Assembly: GCF_026344135.1 (NCBI RefSeq)
Contig: NZ_JAPKNA010000004.1
Location: forward strand, 62,001 to 126,000
Origin: Alcaligenes parafaecalis
GTDB taxonomy: Bacteria; Pseudomonadota; Gammaproteobacteria; Burkholderiales; Burkholderiaceae_B
Reading direction: 5' to 3'
Length of the DNA: 64,000 nucleotides
The notes under the pieces are model-generated. The model was given only the letters and a program-made list of their open reading frames with translations, was not told the DNA's origin and made no database searches. Both the position numbers and the translations under genes were made by a program. Below, in pieces: positions 7,598 through 16,424 of the stretch (positions are counted from its first letter, which is position 1; every line of letters starts with the position of its first letter).

Positions 7598-10500
7598 ATG
7601 CTTAAACTCAACCCAATTATGCTCAGTTTGCTCGGTGGGGTGATGTTAACCGCCACCTCCTTGGCCACGTACGCTGCCACTTACGAAAAAATAGACTTAA
7701 CACAAGGCCCAACAGGGGGCCCGGCTACGATAGGGGCAAATGACCAGGTAAACTTTACCGGCACCAATCAAGGTGGTGCGGTGACTTTAGGAAGCAACCA
7801 AGCCTTCACATCAAATGGTGGTCGAATCACCGCTGAAGGTGAGACCGTCTACGCAATCAATACAATTGGAAACAATGCTGCGGTCACACTCAACGATACC
7901 AATATCAGTGTGACTCAAAGCAATGGAGCCACTTGGCAAGCAGCTATACAACTGGCAGGTTCTGGCAATAGCTTGATATTGAACAACAGCAATGTTTTTA
8001 ACGATGGCCACCCCGCCGCACTGATCCATTTAGGAGAAAGCAGCACCATCAATATCACTGGCGGCTCTCTTTCCGGCCCCGGGCGTCATTTACTTACACA
8101 GGGAGCAAACTCCCAGCTTCACCTACAAGGTACAGAGCTAACTCATAAAGATGGCTTCTTCTCCCTATTAGAGCTAGGTGAAAACAATTCTTCGTCATGG
8201 AAGGATGTTCAGATCAATGCTTCGGGCGCGATCGGCAATATTTCAAAAAACAGCACGCTAAGTATCGAAAACTCAAACCTACGCTCTTACTCACAGGCAT
8301 TCTGGGGTAGCGAGGGATCGGCACTAACGATCACCAACAGCCAGATTCATATAGGCCTGGATGAACTTGCTGTCAGCACCAGCGAGGTTGCCGAAACCGG
8401 CATTAGCAACGGCGGCGGTCGCGTCAGCATCACAGACTCGGACGTATTTTTTAAGGGTAGATACGAGAGCAATATTTTTGCTATAGATGAGGCCGGTTCG
8501 CACTTGGAACTCAATCAAGTTTCGGTCAAAGATTTGGGAGTCTCCCAAGGCAGCCCCGCAAATGGCTTTTGGATGGTTGATGATGCCACCGCCAAACTCA
8601 CTGATGTCAATATAGATGTAGGCAGCACCGGCTTTGATATACGGCAGGGGCACGCGATACTCGAGCGCGTACACATCACGACATCAAAAAATGGTAACGA
8701 AGCACATGGCGTGTATGTTGATGGGCACCCAGGTTGGGCCGGAAGCCCTGGAGTCGGTAGCGCAAAATTCCAGGGGACTGACCTGACCATTCATACTAAG
8801 GCTAATGGCGCGACGGGCATGTTTGTGGCTGCACGACACGAATCAGGACTGGACGCATCGGCTAGCACAAAGAATGTCAACATTCTGACAGAGGGCACCC
8901 GCTCACACGGTATCTATGCTCTCAAAAGCTCAACAACTAACACTGCAGCTCTGGAGCTCAACGGAGACACAACTATCACCACACTAGGTGATGAGGCTGT
9001 CGGAATATATCTGATTAACAACCCAGCGTTCAAGGCTGAACAACTCACAATCAGCACATCCGGAAAAAATGCAGACGGCTTGAGGTTTAGCAACACTAAA
9101 AATGATGGCTTGCAGGTCAATCATGCGCTGCGAAACGTCTCTGTTTACTCAGCCCAAGCCAGTGCGTTGCACGCTAATAATCTTGGCGTCACTCTGGACA
9201 TCAACGACAGCACTCTTCAAGGTCAACAACTTCTTACTATCGATGGTCCACAAACCGGCTTGAGTAGCTCCAGCGTAAACAGTACACGCTCACAGCTAAA
9301 AGGAGACCTCAAACTGCGCGACGGAGCTCGGCTTGATCATTTAACACTAAATCAAGGGAGCCTCTGGACAGGCGGAATAGACAATGACCAAGACAGCTCT
9401 GTACACACAGTTGCCCTACATGAAGATAGTACTTGGCGAATGACCCGGTCCTCTGAGCTGAACACGGTAATAAACAAAGACGGGCACCTGCAATTTGAAG
9501 CAGATCAAAAAGATCGCTTTAAGACTCTGAGCGTAAGCGAATATATTGGTGGCGGACACATGACCATGAACGTCAGCTTAGGCGACGACACCTCTGGCTC
9601 GGACAAATTACTCATAGCCGATAATGGCCAGGTAACAGGTACCACCTCTCTACAAATCCAAAACCAACAAGGCCTGGGCGCTCAGACAGTTAAAGGAATT
9701 CCCGTTGTTCTAAGCGGCGCAGGTGCCCTGGTAAAGGACGACGCCTTTATTTTAAGCCCTCAGTCCAGTGGCTATCGCTCTGGCAACCATACAATCTCTG
9801 TAAACGGCTATGAGTACAGCTTGATCAGCCGTTACAAAGAAGATGGGAAAAACCACGACTGGTTCCTCACTTCCTCCGTCCGTGCTCCTGACCCTGTAGA
9901 ACCAACTGACCCTGTAGAACCAACGGAACCTACACCTGTCAACCCGCAGCCAGATGAGCATATCAACGTCTCCCCGGAAGCTCCGGCCTACCTGGCCGCA
10001 CACCGTGTTTCGCAAAACCTGTTTGCCCATACCTTCCACGAGCGCGAACTGAACCAGCAAGGTCTGACCGCTGGTCAACGCAAAGTGTGGGCGCGCGCGC
10101 AAGTTCGTACCGACAAGAAAATGGGCTTTGAGGACTACGATTCCGTCGATGCCAAGGTCAACAGCAGCATGTTCCAGATTGGCGGTGACGTCTGGGGCAA
10201 GAACTTGGAAAAAGGCGATTTCCGTACCGGCCTGATGGCGGGTGTGGGCGAAATCTCGGCCAAATCCCGTAACCAGTTCATTGACCCGGCTGATCCAAGC
10301 AATCGCAGCACCCTGCGCGCCAAGGACAAACGTACTGGCTACAACGTAGGTGCCTACGCAACCTATCTGGAAAATGCCCAGACACGTCAAGGCTGGTTTG
10401 TGGACGGCTCCCTGCAATTTACGCACTACCGTGGCAAGCTCACCAGTGACCTGGGGGAACTGAAACACAATAACAATCTGTGGCAAGTGGCGGCTGAAAC

Positions 10501-10921
10501 CGGCTATGGCTGGAAGTATGCACCGGACAGCGCCGTACTGATCACACCTAAAGCCCAGTTGCTATACAGCCACTTGTCGGGTGATGAAGGAGAAGTGCAA
10601 GGCACCAGCTACGCCGTTCAACGCAAGAGCACAACCCAATCCCGCATTGGCGTACGAGTAGAAGCTGCCCCGGACACCACCACCCTGCCCTTGCGTCCTT
10701 TCGTGGAACTGGCCTGGGTACACCGCTTCAATGACACGGGCATCTACGTGGGCGACAGCCGCTTCAAAGCCAGCAACGCGCGCAATGCGGGCCAGATCCA
10801 ACTGGGTGTAGATGGCGAAATCAGCAAGAGCACCCTGGTCTCGGCCCGCTTTATTCGTGAGCAAGGCTCGGGCTCGTCCTACGGCATGAGCGGTATGGTG
10901 AATCTGAACTACCGCTGGTAA
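7598..10921 (+). CDS. Autotransporter with pertactin-like passenger and C-terminal beta-barrel
   Basis: A type V secreted surface protein of about 1107 residues. A signal peptide (about the first 27-30 residues, cleavage near TYA-ATYEK) leads into a passenger of some 730 residues rich in Asn, Ser, Gly and Thr, with the TI/LTI and GxG patterns of a right-handed beta-helix. A Pro-rich tether (PVEPTDPVEPTEPTP) follows near residue 770. The last 270 residues form the translocator barrel and end in an aromatic residue (NLNYRW). I start at the second ATG because AGGA lies nine bases before it; an ATG at 7589 is the alternative. The passenger-coding DNA is visibly more AT-rich than the barrel-coding DNA. 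Adhesin or other function cannot be told; no protease motif or RGD was noticed. Confidence 0.9.
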   Translation: MLKLNPIMLSLLGGVMLTATSLATYAATYEKIDLTQGPTGGPATIGANDQVNFTGTNQGGAVTLGSNQAFTSNGGRITAEGETVYAINTIGNNAAVTLNDTNISVTQSNGATWQAAIQLAGSGNSLILNNSNVFNDGHPAALIHLGESSTINITGGSLSGPGRHLLTQGANSQLHLQGTELTHKDGFFSLLELGENNSSSWKDVQINASGAIGNISKNSTLSIENSNLRSYSQAFWGSEGSALTITNSQIHIGLDELAVSTSEVAETGISNGGGRVSITDSDVFFKGRYESNIFAIDEAGSHLELNQVSVKDLGVSQGSPANGFWMVDDATAKLTDVNIDVGSTGFDIRQGHAILERVHITTSKNGNEAHGVYVDGHPGWAGSPGVGSAKFQGTDLTIHTKANGATGMFVAARHESGLDASASTKNVNILTEGTRSHGIYALKSSTTNTAALELNGDTTITTLGDEAVGIYLINNPAFKAEQLTISTSGKNADGLRFSNTKNDGLQVNHALRNVSVYSAQASALHANNLGVTLDINDSTLQGQQLLTIDGPQTGLSSSSVNSTRSQLKGDLKLRDGARLDHLTLNQGSLWTGGIDNDQDSSVHTVALHEDSTWRMTRSSELNTVINKDGHLQFEADQKDRFKTLSVSEYIGGGHMTMNVSLGDDTSGSDKLLIADNGQVTGTTSLQIQNQQGLGAQTVKGIPVVLSGAGALVKDDAFILSPQSSGYRSGNHTISVNGYEYSLISRYKEDGKNHDWFLTSSVRAPDPVEPTDPVEPTEPTPVNPQPDEHINVSPEAPAYLAAHRVSQNLFAHTFHERELNQQGLTAGQRKVWARAQVRTDKKMGFEDYDSVDAKVNSSMFQIGGDVWGKNLEKGDFRTGLMAGVGEISAKSRNQFIDPADPSNRSTLRAKDKRTGYNVGAYATYLENAQTRQGWFVDGSLQFTHYRGKLTSDLGELKHNNNLWQVAAETGYGWKYAPDSAVLITPKAQLLYSHLSGDEGEVQGTSYAVQRKSTTQSRIGVRVEAAPDTTTLPLRPFVELAWVHRFNDTGIYVGDSRFKASNARNAGQIQLGVDGEISKSTLVSARFIREQGSGSSYGMSGMVNLNYRW

Positions 10922-10973
10922 AGCGATAGACTCAGGCTGCTGCATTTTTTTCCACAAACCCGGCGGCTTGAAC

Positions 10974-11014
10974 AAAAAAAAGAGGGGCAGTTCCAGGAAC
11001 TGCCCCTCTTTTCT
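10974..11014. terminator. Bidirectional terminator between autotransporter and coq7
   Basis: A 12-14 bp inverted repeat (AGAGGGGCAGTT / AACTGCCCCTCT) is flanked by an A-run on the left and a T-run on the right, so it can end both the rightward autotransporter transcript and the leftward oxidase-coq7 transcript. Confidence 0.9.
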
Positions 11015-11061
11015 TATCCCCACCCGGCAAGCTGAACACAGCCGCCAATTGAGAAAATGAA

Positions 11062-11730
11062 TTACAAGCGATAAGCCGTCGTCGTCATGACTTTGGACAT
11101 CATGCGCATCAAGGTTTTGACGGGTGGAGGCAAACCTACAGCCCCATGATTCTCGGCAGTACGACGATGCTCAATTTCGTCATCGCGCATTTTTTCCACA
11201 ATGCGACGCGAACGATTGTCGCTGGCAGGCAAAGACTCCAGATGGCTTTCCAGGTGCTCTTCAACCTGACGCTCGGTCTCGGCCATAAAACCCAGGTTAT
11301 ACGGCACCCCTGCCCGGCTGGCGAGCAAGCCCAAGGCGAAGGAACCGGCATACCACAAAGGATTGAAGACGCTAGGGCGGCTGTCCAGCTCGCGCAGACG
11401 ATCGTCGCACCAGGACAGGTGATCGACCTCTTCCTGAGCGGCTAGCAACAGCACTTCAGTTGCTAGCGGATCTTTGCACAGCATGGCCTGACTACGATAC
11501 AAGGCCTGGGCGCAGATCTCGCCCACATGATTCACACGCATCAAGCCTGCGGCATGGCGGGCTTCGTCGGTGCTGATCTCGGACACTTCCTTGCCTGCGG
11601 GATTCGGACGCGAAGCGCGTGCCGAACGCCCCAGGACTTCCAGGGCCCGATTCGTCTCGCTCAGAATCTGGTCAAAAAAGCTGTTACGTCGGTACAGACG
11701 GGTATCGCTGTTGGAAACGGTATGGCTCAT
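11062..11730 (-). CDS. coq7: 3-demethoxyubiquinol 3-hydroxylase (Coq7)
   Basis: Di-iron monooxygenase catalysing the last hydroxylation of aerobic ubiquinone synthesis at the inner membrane. The 222-residue protein contains the Coq7 ligand set: a Glu in the RVNHVGEICAQALY helix, EEVDH, an E-rich helix (EEHLESHLE) and DDEIEHRRTA, i.e. the paired EXXH-type motifs. Length and the C-terminal hydrophobic MMSKVMTTTAYRL segment fit the bacterial Coq7 type. It is the last gene of the leftward terminal oxidase run, 31 bp after the CtaG-like gene, so quinone synthesis and oxygen reduction may be co-expressed. Confidence 0.93.
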   Translation of the reverse strand: MSHTVSNSDTRLYRRNSFFDQILSETNRALEVLGRSARASRPNPAGKEVSEISTDEARHAAGLMRVNHVGEICAQALYRSQAMLCKDPLATEVLLLAAQEEVDHLSWCDDRLRELDSRPSVFNPLWYAGSFALGLLASRAGVPYNLGFMAETERQVEEHLESHLESLPASDNRSRRIVEKMRDDEIEHRRTAENHGAVGLPPPVKTLMRMMSKVMTTTAYRL

Positions 11731-11761
11731 GAGGACACCTGCAAAACAAAATGGATGGGTA

Positions 11762-12397
11762 TTATTGCCGCAAAAAGCCGATCACTGCCTTGCTCTCGGA
11801 CAAGAGCCAAAGCAATGGCAGCACACAAGCCATAATGACCAGACCTATGCCGGCAATCTCTTGGTCGGACTGTAGATAGAAATTACAGAGCCGAACCGGA
11901 TTGTCGTAATACAGCAGGCCAACAATCGCCATCATCCAACTGAAGTTACCGAAGAAGAACAGGCGAAACACCAGGTGGGCGCGTCGCCAGGACTCCATGA
12001 ACAACATCCCCATCAGCACCAGACCAATGTACTTGGCGGTGGCCATGGGAGGCGACACCAGCACATCATCCAGTGCCTTGGGCACCATCCAGTAAGCCGC
12101 GGCAAAGCTGACCAGAATCAGGCCGGGCAAACCATATTCATTCAGGGCGTAATAAGGGCGCAGCAAGGCCTGCATGGCGGGAGAGCGCCCCACACCCTGA
12201 TAGCGCATGGAAAGCTGCAAGGCAACGCCAGAGAGCACCAATAGCGGAATATGCACCAGCATGTGCAGACTCATGGATGCCGTCAGGGGACGGTCCCAAA
12301 AAGCCGCTGCCGCAAACAACAAGGCGGCCAGCAAGGCCAGGGCACTACCCAGATAAGGCCGGACTTTGGTGGCTTCGACGACACGCTTCAAAGACAT
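11762..12397 (-). CDS. Multi-pass membrane protein, CtaG_caa3-like, in oxidase operon
   Basis: A 211-residue protein with about five to six hydrophobic segments and His-containing stretches such as HMLVHIPLL, resembling the CtaG_caa3 family of copper-oxidase assembly proteins. Homology is only suggested by pattern and context: its start codon overlaps the stop of the SCO1 gene by one base (TAATG), and it is encoded between SCO1 and coq7 in the oxidase operon. A role in CuB delivery or oxidase assembly in the inner membrane is inferred. It could also be an unrelated membrane protein of unknown function. Confidence 0.7.
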   Translation of the reverse strand: MSLKRVVEATKVRPYLGSALALLAALLFAAAAFWDRPLTASMSLHMLVHIPLLVLSGVALQLSMRYQGVGRSPAMQALLRPYYALNEYGLPGLILVSFAAAYWMVPKALDDVLVSPPMATAKYIGLVLMGMLFMESWRRAHLVFRLFFFGNFSWMMAIVGLLYYDNPVRLCNFYLQSDQEIAGIGLVIMACVLPLLWLLSESKAVIGFLRQ

Positions 12398-13032
12398 TAC
12401 ATCGCCCCCTTCTGATCCAGTTCCTCGACAGCACGTTTGGCATAAGCCAAGGCCAGCATAGGTTCGCCATAATCCACAATGCGGCCCAAACGCGGCTCGG
12501 AGCTGACGACGTGATACGCCGCATTATGCTCGTACTCGTCAAAGGGAGCGGGAATGACCACAATGCCAAAATCGTCCAGCACGCGCTGACGCTGCTCGCC
12601 GGGCATCATGGTGACAAACTGCCAGACGTCCGGATTGGCCTTCATGGTTTTGCTGTAACGGCGCAAGTGATCGGGCGAATCGGTGGGATCAAAACTGATG
12701 CTTAGCAGGCGGATACGGTCCTGCAAGCCTTCGTCCACAATCGCTTTTTGCAGTTGCTGATACTCCGAGCCCATCGCCAGACATAGCGTGACGCAGCGGG
12801 TATAGATGAAATTGACGATGGTGATGCGACCATCATTTTGCAGCAGGGAACTGAGCTGCGCACTGCCCCCGGCCGGGAGCAGTACTTCGACATCGGAGAT
12901 AAGACGCGGTGAGGCAGCCACATCATTGCGACGGGCTGTCTCGGCTGTCAGGGCGTTAAACCCTTGCGTCAAATGGGCCAGAGCCCCAATACCCAGGGCA
13001 AAAACCAGGAGAATACTGATAAATAGTCTCAT
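12397..13032 (-). CDS. SCO1/SenC/PrrC family copper chaperone
   Basis: A 211-residue membrane-anchored thioredoxin-fold protein that probably delivers copper to the terminal oxidase encoded upstream. An N-terminal hydrophobic anchor (residues about 3-20) precedes the domain. The copper-binding set is intact: CVTLC, the SCO CXXXC motif, near residue 80, and the distal His in NAAYHVV near residue 174. The SISFDPTDSPDHLRRY segment is typical of the family. It lies 21 bp after the cytochrome c gene and overlaps the next gene by one base, so translation of the two is probably coupled. Confidence 0.92.
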   Translation of the reverse strand: MRLFISILLVFALGIGALAHLTQGFNALTAETARRNDVAASPRLISDVEVLLPAGGSAQLSSLLQNDGRITIVNFIYTRCVTLCLAMGSEYQQLQKAIVDEGLQDRIRLLSISFDPTDSPDHLRRYSKTMKANPDVWQFVTMMPGEQRQRVLDDFGIVVIPAPFDEYEHNAAYHVVSSEPRLGRIVDYGEPMLALAYAKRAVEELDQKGAM

Positions 13033-13053
13033 CGCTGGCCCATCATTTCAGTC

Positions 13054-13641
13054 TTACTCTTCCATGGGAGCCAGGTCGGCGTCCCCATTCCAATGATCGG
13101 TTTTATCGGCTGTTTTTTCACGTTCGGCTTTGACAAAGGCCATATCCACCGGATCGGCGCTGTTGCCACCTAATTCAGTACGCAGGTAGTTAACAACTGC
13201 CGTCATTTCCTCGTCGTTGAACTTCTCGCGGAATTCCGGCATCGCACCATTGTACTTATTACCCTTGACCGTGATCTCGCCAGTAATACCGTGCAGCATG
13301 ATCTGGACCAAAACTTCAGGTTTGCGCAGTACCCACTCGGAACCCACCAGTGGAGGGAACACGCCTGGGACACCGGCACCCGTTGCCTGGTGACAGGCAG
13401 CACATTGGGCTACGAACAGTTGTTGACCGTCTACGGCGCCTTCAGGCAATTCGAAGTCGGCAACGATACGGTTGTCGCCCACGGTTGCGTCATGGCTCAG
13501 GTCGCTGCTGAAAATATAGTAGATGCCCCACAGGAACAGACCTGCAATGATCAGCAGAACTACCCAGGGGATCGGTGCTGCGTTTTCTTCCGGATCGGAA
13601 TACTCACGCTGCTGTGCTTCATATTTATGATTGTCGCTCAT
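13054..13641 (-). CDS. Membrane-anchored mono-haem cytochrome c, third oxidase subunit (CcoP-like)
   Basis: A 195-residue protein with one N-terminal membrane segment (residues about 24-43), a single haem motif CAACH near residue 80-84, and a Met axial-ligand candidate in the NGAMPEF segment. Standard CcoP proteins carry two c-type haems and are about 300 residues, so this is a half-sized analogue. It follows ccoO by 55 bp, an interval that holds a strong hairpin, and precedes SCO1 by 21 bp. It presumably feeds electrons to the CcoN-CcoO core in the periplasm; this is inferred from context. Confidence 0.88.
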   Translation of the reverse strand: MSDNHKYEAQQREYSDPEENAAPIPWVVLLIIAGLFLWGIYYIFSSDLSHDATVGDNRIVADFELPEGAVDGQQLFVAQCAACHQATGAGVPGVFPPLVGSEWVLRKPEVLVQIMLHGITGEITVKGNKYNGAMPEFREKFNDEEMTAVVNYLRTELGGNSADPVDMAFVKAEREKTADKTDHWNGDADLAPMEE

Positions 13642-13655
13642 TCTAATTCTCCGAG

Positions 13656-13676
13656 GCGCCCCGCCGTGCGGGGCGC
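13656..13676 (-). other. Intra-operon hairpin between ccoO and the cytochrome c gene
   Basis: A perfect 9-bp GC-rich stem (GCGCCCCGC / GCGGGGCGC) with a three-base loop sits in the 55-bp gap. It has no U-run, so it is more likely an mRNA-stability or processing element than a terminator, possibly making the ccoNO part more abundant than the downstream part. Confidence 0.5.
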
Positions 13677-13696
13677 GCTAGCTCAGCAATGCCTGT

Positions 13697-14287
13697 TTAT
13701 TTGATAACGCTGGCTGGCGATACGGGATACGTACGATCCAGCGCCAACAGGTATTGAACCAGGTCCAGGGCCTCTTGCTTGGCCACAACCACCTTGCCTT
13801 CGGGAGCAAAGGCGCCCGGCAAGTTGACAACCTTATCGCCTTCCTCTGCCTTGTCCTTGAGCTCGAACATGAAGGGGTACGAAGGCATATTGCTGCCAGG
13901 GGTGTAAGCACGAGGCTGATACAAGTGACCCAGATGCCAGTCCACACTAGGCTGACGAGCACCAATATTGAGCAAGTCAGGACCAGTACGCATGGTGCCG
14001 AGCAAGTGTGGTGTGTCGTAGAAGTAATCGCCTGCTACCGACGCACGACCCCAGCCACGCTGGAAGTCAGGAGCCTGATTCTGGCTACGTGGCTGCTGCG
14101 AGTGACAGTAGACACAGCCCATATCAATGTATTGCTGACGGCCGCGCAGCTCCACCTCGGTGTAAGGCTTGAGCCCTGGAGAGGGCTCCACCTTTTTAAC
14201 TTGCAGGTAAGGGACAACGACCAGAGCCGATGTGGCCAGGGCCAGCGTCACCATGGCGCCGCCCAATAGTTTGTATTCGCTTTCCAT
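13697..14287 (-). CDS. ccoO: cbb3-type cytochrome c oxidase subunit II (CcoO-like)
   Basis: Mono-haem cytochrome c subunit anchored by one N-terminal membrane segment. The 196 residues include the haem motif CVYCH near residue 57, followed by SQQPRSQ as in CcoO, then the conserved GPDLLNIGAR and LYQPRAYTPGSNMPSYPF, which contains the axial Met. The length is close to classical CcoO (about 200). It begins eight bases after the ccoN stop and is translated leftward. It hands electrons to haem b of CcoN. A NorC identity is less likely because the catalytic subunit keeps the oxidase tyrosine. Confidence 0.93.
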   Translation of the reverse strand: MESEYKLLGGAMVTLALATSALVVVPYLQVKKVEPSPGLKPYTEVELRGRQQYIDMGCVYCHSQQPRSQNQAPDFQRGWGRASVAGDYFYDTPHLLGTMRTGPDLLNIGARQPSVDWHLGHLYQPRAYTPGSNMPSYPFMFELKDKAEEGDKVVNLPGAFAPEGKVVVAKQEALDLVQYLLALDRTYPVSPASVIK

Positions 14288-14294
14288 GACTAAA

Positions 14295-15950
14295 TCATGC
14301 CTCCACTACATTGCGAGTTGCCGAGCGCTGGTGAAACAGGGCTGGACCAATACGACGGCTGCCATAGCGCAAAGCCATTGCCACAAAGTGGAAGGCAAAC
14401 ACAAGGTGACCCAGAGTCATCAAACCACCACCGACAGAGCGCGACTTCAGGTACGGCATCGTGACAAACACCGATTCCATGAAGGTTTTAGCGGGATCCA
14501 GCATGGCCAGACCTTGCAGCCAGCCGCCAATGCTCAGACCAATGGCGTAAATGGAGAAACCAACCACAACCAGCCAGAAGTGCAGGGAGATCAGTTTGGG
14601 GTAAGGCCATTCCCAGGACATGACGCGAGGCATCACGTAGTAGATGGCACCGAACATCACGATGGTAAAGAAGCCGTACAAGCCGATGTGGGCGTGGGCA
14701 ACCGTGAAGTGCGTGAAGTGGGTAATCGTGTTGATGCTGCGCAGCGCTTCAAAAGAACCTTGAATGGAGCTGACGGTGTACATCATGCCGCCCAGCACGA
14801 TAAAGCGCAGGGTGGGCGAGTGAATCAGGGTACGGAAGTGACCCTTCATGGTGTAGTGCTGGTTAATCGAGAAAGCCAGCACAGGGATGATCATCATCAT
14901 GCTTTGCACGATGGACAGAGTAACCATCCACTGCGGCACCGGACCGCCAACCAGGTGGTGACCACCGACCTGACCGTAGAAAAATGCCAGACCCCAGAAA
15001 CCCACCAGAGACAGGTTGTAGGAGCTGATAGGCTGACCAATGATCTTGGGCAGGAAGTAGTACACCGAGGCCAGAGCCATAGGGGTGTAGAACAGACCCA
15101 GCACGTTGTGGCCAAACCACCAGTTCATGGTTGCTTGTTCAACACCCACGTGTACGGCAGGCAGGTTACCGACCAGGAACAGGATGGGGAACCAGAACAA
15201 CGCAGCGCCCATGTACCACACCGACACATACAGGTGGTGAGCACGACGGTTCTGCAAGGTGAAGACCAATGGCAAGGCAGCCAAAGCACCACCAATAACC
15301 ATCAGGATATCAACCTGCCAAGGCATTTCCAACCATTCCATCCCGTCGGTGATACCCATCGCGATACATGTCAGACCGATAGCCAGACCGATGTTCCACA
15401 GGATCCCACCAGCGATGGCATAACGCGCACCGATCAGGGGAGTCTTGAGCAGACGAGGCAACATCCACATGGCAACGCCGAAAGCGGCCATTGGCGCCCA
15501 GCCATAAGCCACACCGTTCAGGTGCAGCGTACGCATGCGACCAAACGTCATCCAGGCGTGTTGCGTCAAGAATTCGGGATCGTGCAGCTTGATCGAGCTG
15601 ATCAGACCTGCTGTCGAGGCGAAAATCAGCCACAAGACCGAACAGGCCAGCAAAATGAACGTGACCTTGGCGGAGGAGCGGTCGGCTTCCACGCGTTCTG
15701 CCAATTCAAGGCTCAGCGCCTGACGATCTTCAGCAGAAATTGTCTTGCGACCCATTTCTTCTTGAAGTGCCTGACGTTGTTCAGGGGTGGCGGAGGGGTC
15801 ATCTACCTGCCCGATTTCGCCTTTGGAGAAGATTTCTCGCGAAGCGGCGGGGCTGTGGTCAAAGAAGTTACGGCGTAACGACCAGATGAAAACAAAGAGT
15901 CCTGTAACGGACAATATGAAAGCTAGTAGCAGTATTGAAACGGTATTCAC
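14295..15950 (-). CDS. ccoN: cbb3-type cytochrome c oxidase subunit I with CcoS-like N-terminal extension
   Basis: The 551-residue catalytic subunit. From about residue 95 it has the CcoN core: RTLHLNGVAYGW (low-spin haem His), WWFGHN (CuB His), YGQVGGHHL (the two further CuB His, with Tyr six residues ahead, matching the cross-linked Tyr of cbb3) and HFTVAHAHIG (haem His pair). The first 55 residues are a separate module: one membrane helix, then a FIWSLRRNFFDHSPAASREIF segment resembling the small assembly protein CcoS, joined by a charged linker with Pro/Glu/Gln. No ccoQ, ccoG, ccoH or ccoI is nearby. Oxygen reduction at the inner membrane is well supported; the CcoS relationship is pattern-based. 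Confidence 0.9.
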   Translation of the reverse strand: MNTVSILLLAFILSVTGLFVFIWSLRRNFFDHSPAASREIFSKGEIGQVDDPSATPEQRQALQEEMGRKTISAEDRQALSLELAERVEADRSSAKVTFILLACSVLWLIFASTAGLISSIKLHDPEFLTQHAWMTFGRMRTLHLNGVAYGWAPMAAFGVAMWMLPRLLKTPLIGARYAIAGGILWNIGLAIGLTCIAMGITDGMEWLEMPWQVDILMVIGGALAALPLVFTLQNRRAHHLYVSVWYMGAALFWFPILFLVGNLPAVHVGVEQATMNWWFGHNVLGLFYTPMALASVYYFLPKIIGQPISSYNLSLVGFWGLAFFYGQVGGHHLVGGPVPQWMVTLSIVQSMMMIIPVLAFSINQHYTMKGHFRTLIHSPTLRFIVLGGMMYTVSSIQGSFEALRSINTITHFTHFTVAHAHIGLYGFFTIVMFGAIYYVMPRVMSWEWPYPKLISLHFWLVVVGFSIYAIGLSIGGWLQGLAMLDPAKTFMESVFVTMPYLKSRSVGGGLMTLGHLVFAFHFVAMALRYGSRRIGPALFHQRSATRNVVEA

Positions 15951-16424
15951 AATGATCCAGGCCTGGTTAATGTGAAGCTGCCAAGCAGCTCGGCGGCACC
16001 TTGACGCGTCGCAGATCGAAAGAGCATGGACGCAAAAAATCTGCGACTGCCTAGGTCGCGAGAGCCGTCATGTTAAAACACCCGCTTGTTACGTCTGAAT
16101 AAAGCCCCCATGGAAAGCAGGGTTTATTGAGAAAGAACAAATACGGGTACGACATTTTTTGGTATAGGGGCGACAGACATTATAGGCGCGGGTAAACCCG
16201 TGTGACATATCTGTTTCAAAATGCCGTGTACCGTTCCGAAGTTTATCCTAGGACAATCAACAAAACCAGTCTAAATCTTACAAAGAGCAGGGTTCTACTC
16301 CGATTTGTCTATATGGAATTTCTTATACGGTACGCGGGCGCGACACAGCCCCCATCAAAAAGTACAATCACGACTATCAATCTACTGACGAGTCTTGGCT
16401 CGCACTGCAAACAAAGGAATTCAT
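15951..16424. other. Divergent intergenic region between ccoN and the OsmC gene
   Basis: About 470 bases without a gene. A perfect TATAAT on the minus strand (16184-16179) lies beside a palindrome CGGGTAAACCCG (16189-16200), which would sit in the spacer of a leftward promoter for ccoN with a leader of roughly 220 nt. The -35 region is poor, suggesting an activator-dependent promoter. A bulged hairpin in the leader pairs AATAAA with TTTATT near 16099-16129. I looked for the FNR consensus TTGAT-N4-ATCAA and did not find it here. Confidence 0.4.
16179..16207 (-). promoter_or_regulatory. Possible leftward promoter with palindromic spacer for the oxidase operon
   Basis: TATAAT on the minus strand with the inverted repeat CGGGT-TT-ACCCG (16200-16189) directly upstream, in the position where MerR-type or other spacer-binding regulators act. 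No good -35 hexamer matches. The assignment to ccoN depends on orientation only. Confidence 0.3.

Noticed and set aside
14232..15878. 548-codon rightward frame opposite ccoN
   Set aside because: His/Gln-rich translation is the mirror of a membrane protein gene; no start signal and no family features.
14295..15950. Nitric oxide reductase NorB instead of an oxidase subunit
   Set aside because: The Tyr six residues before the HH pair and the CcoO-type partner are oxidase features; NorB lacks this Tyr and has characteristic Glu residues instead.
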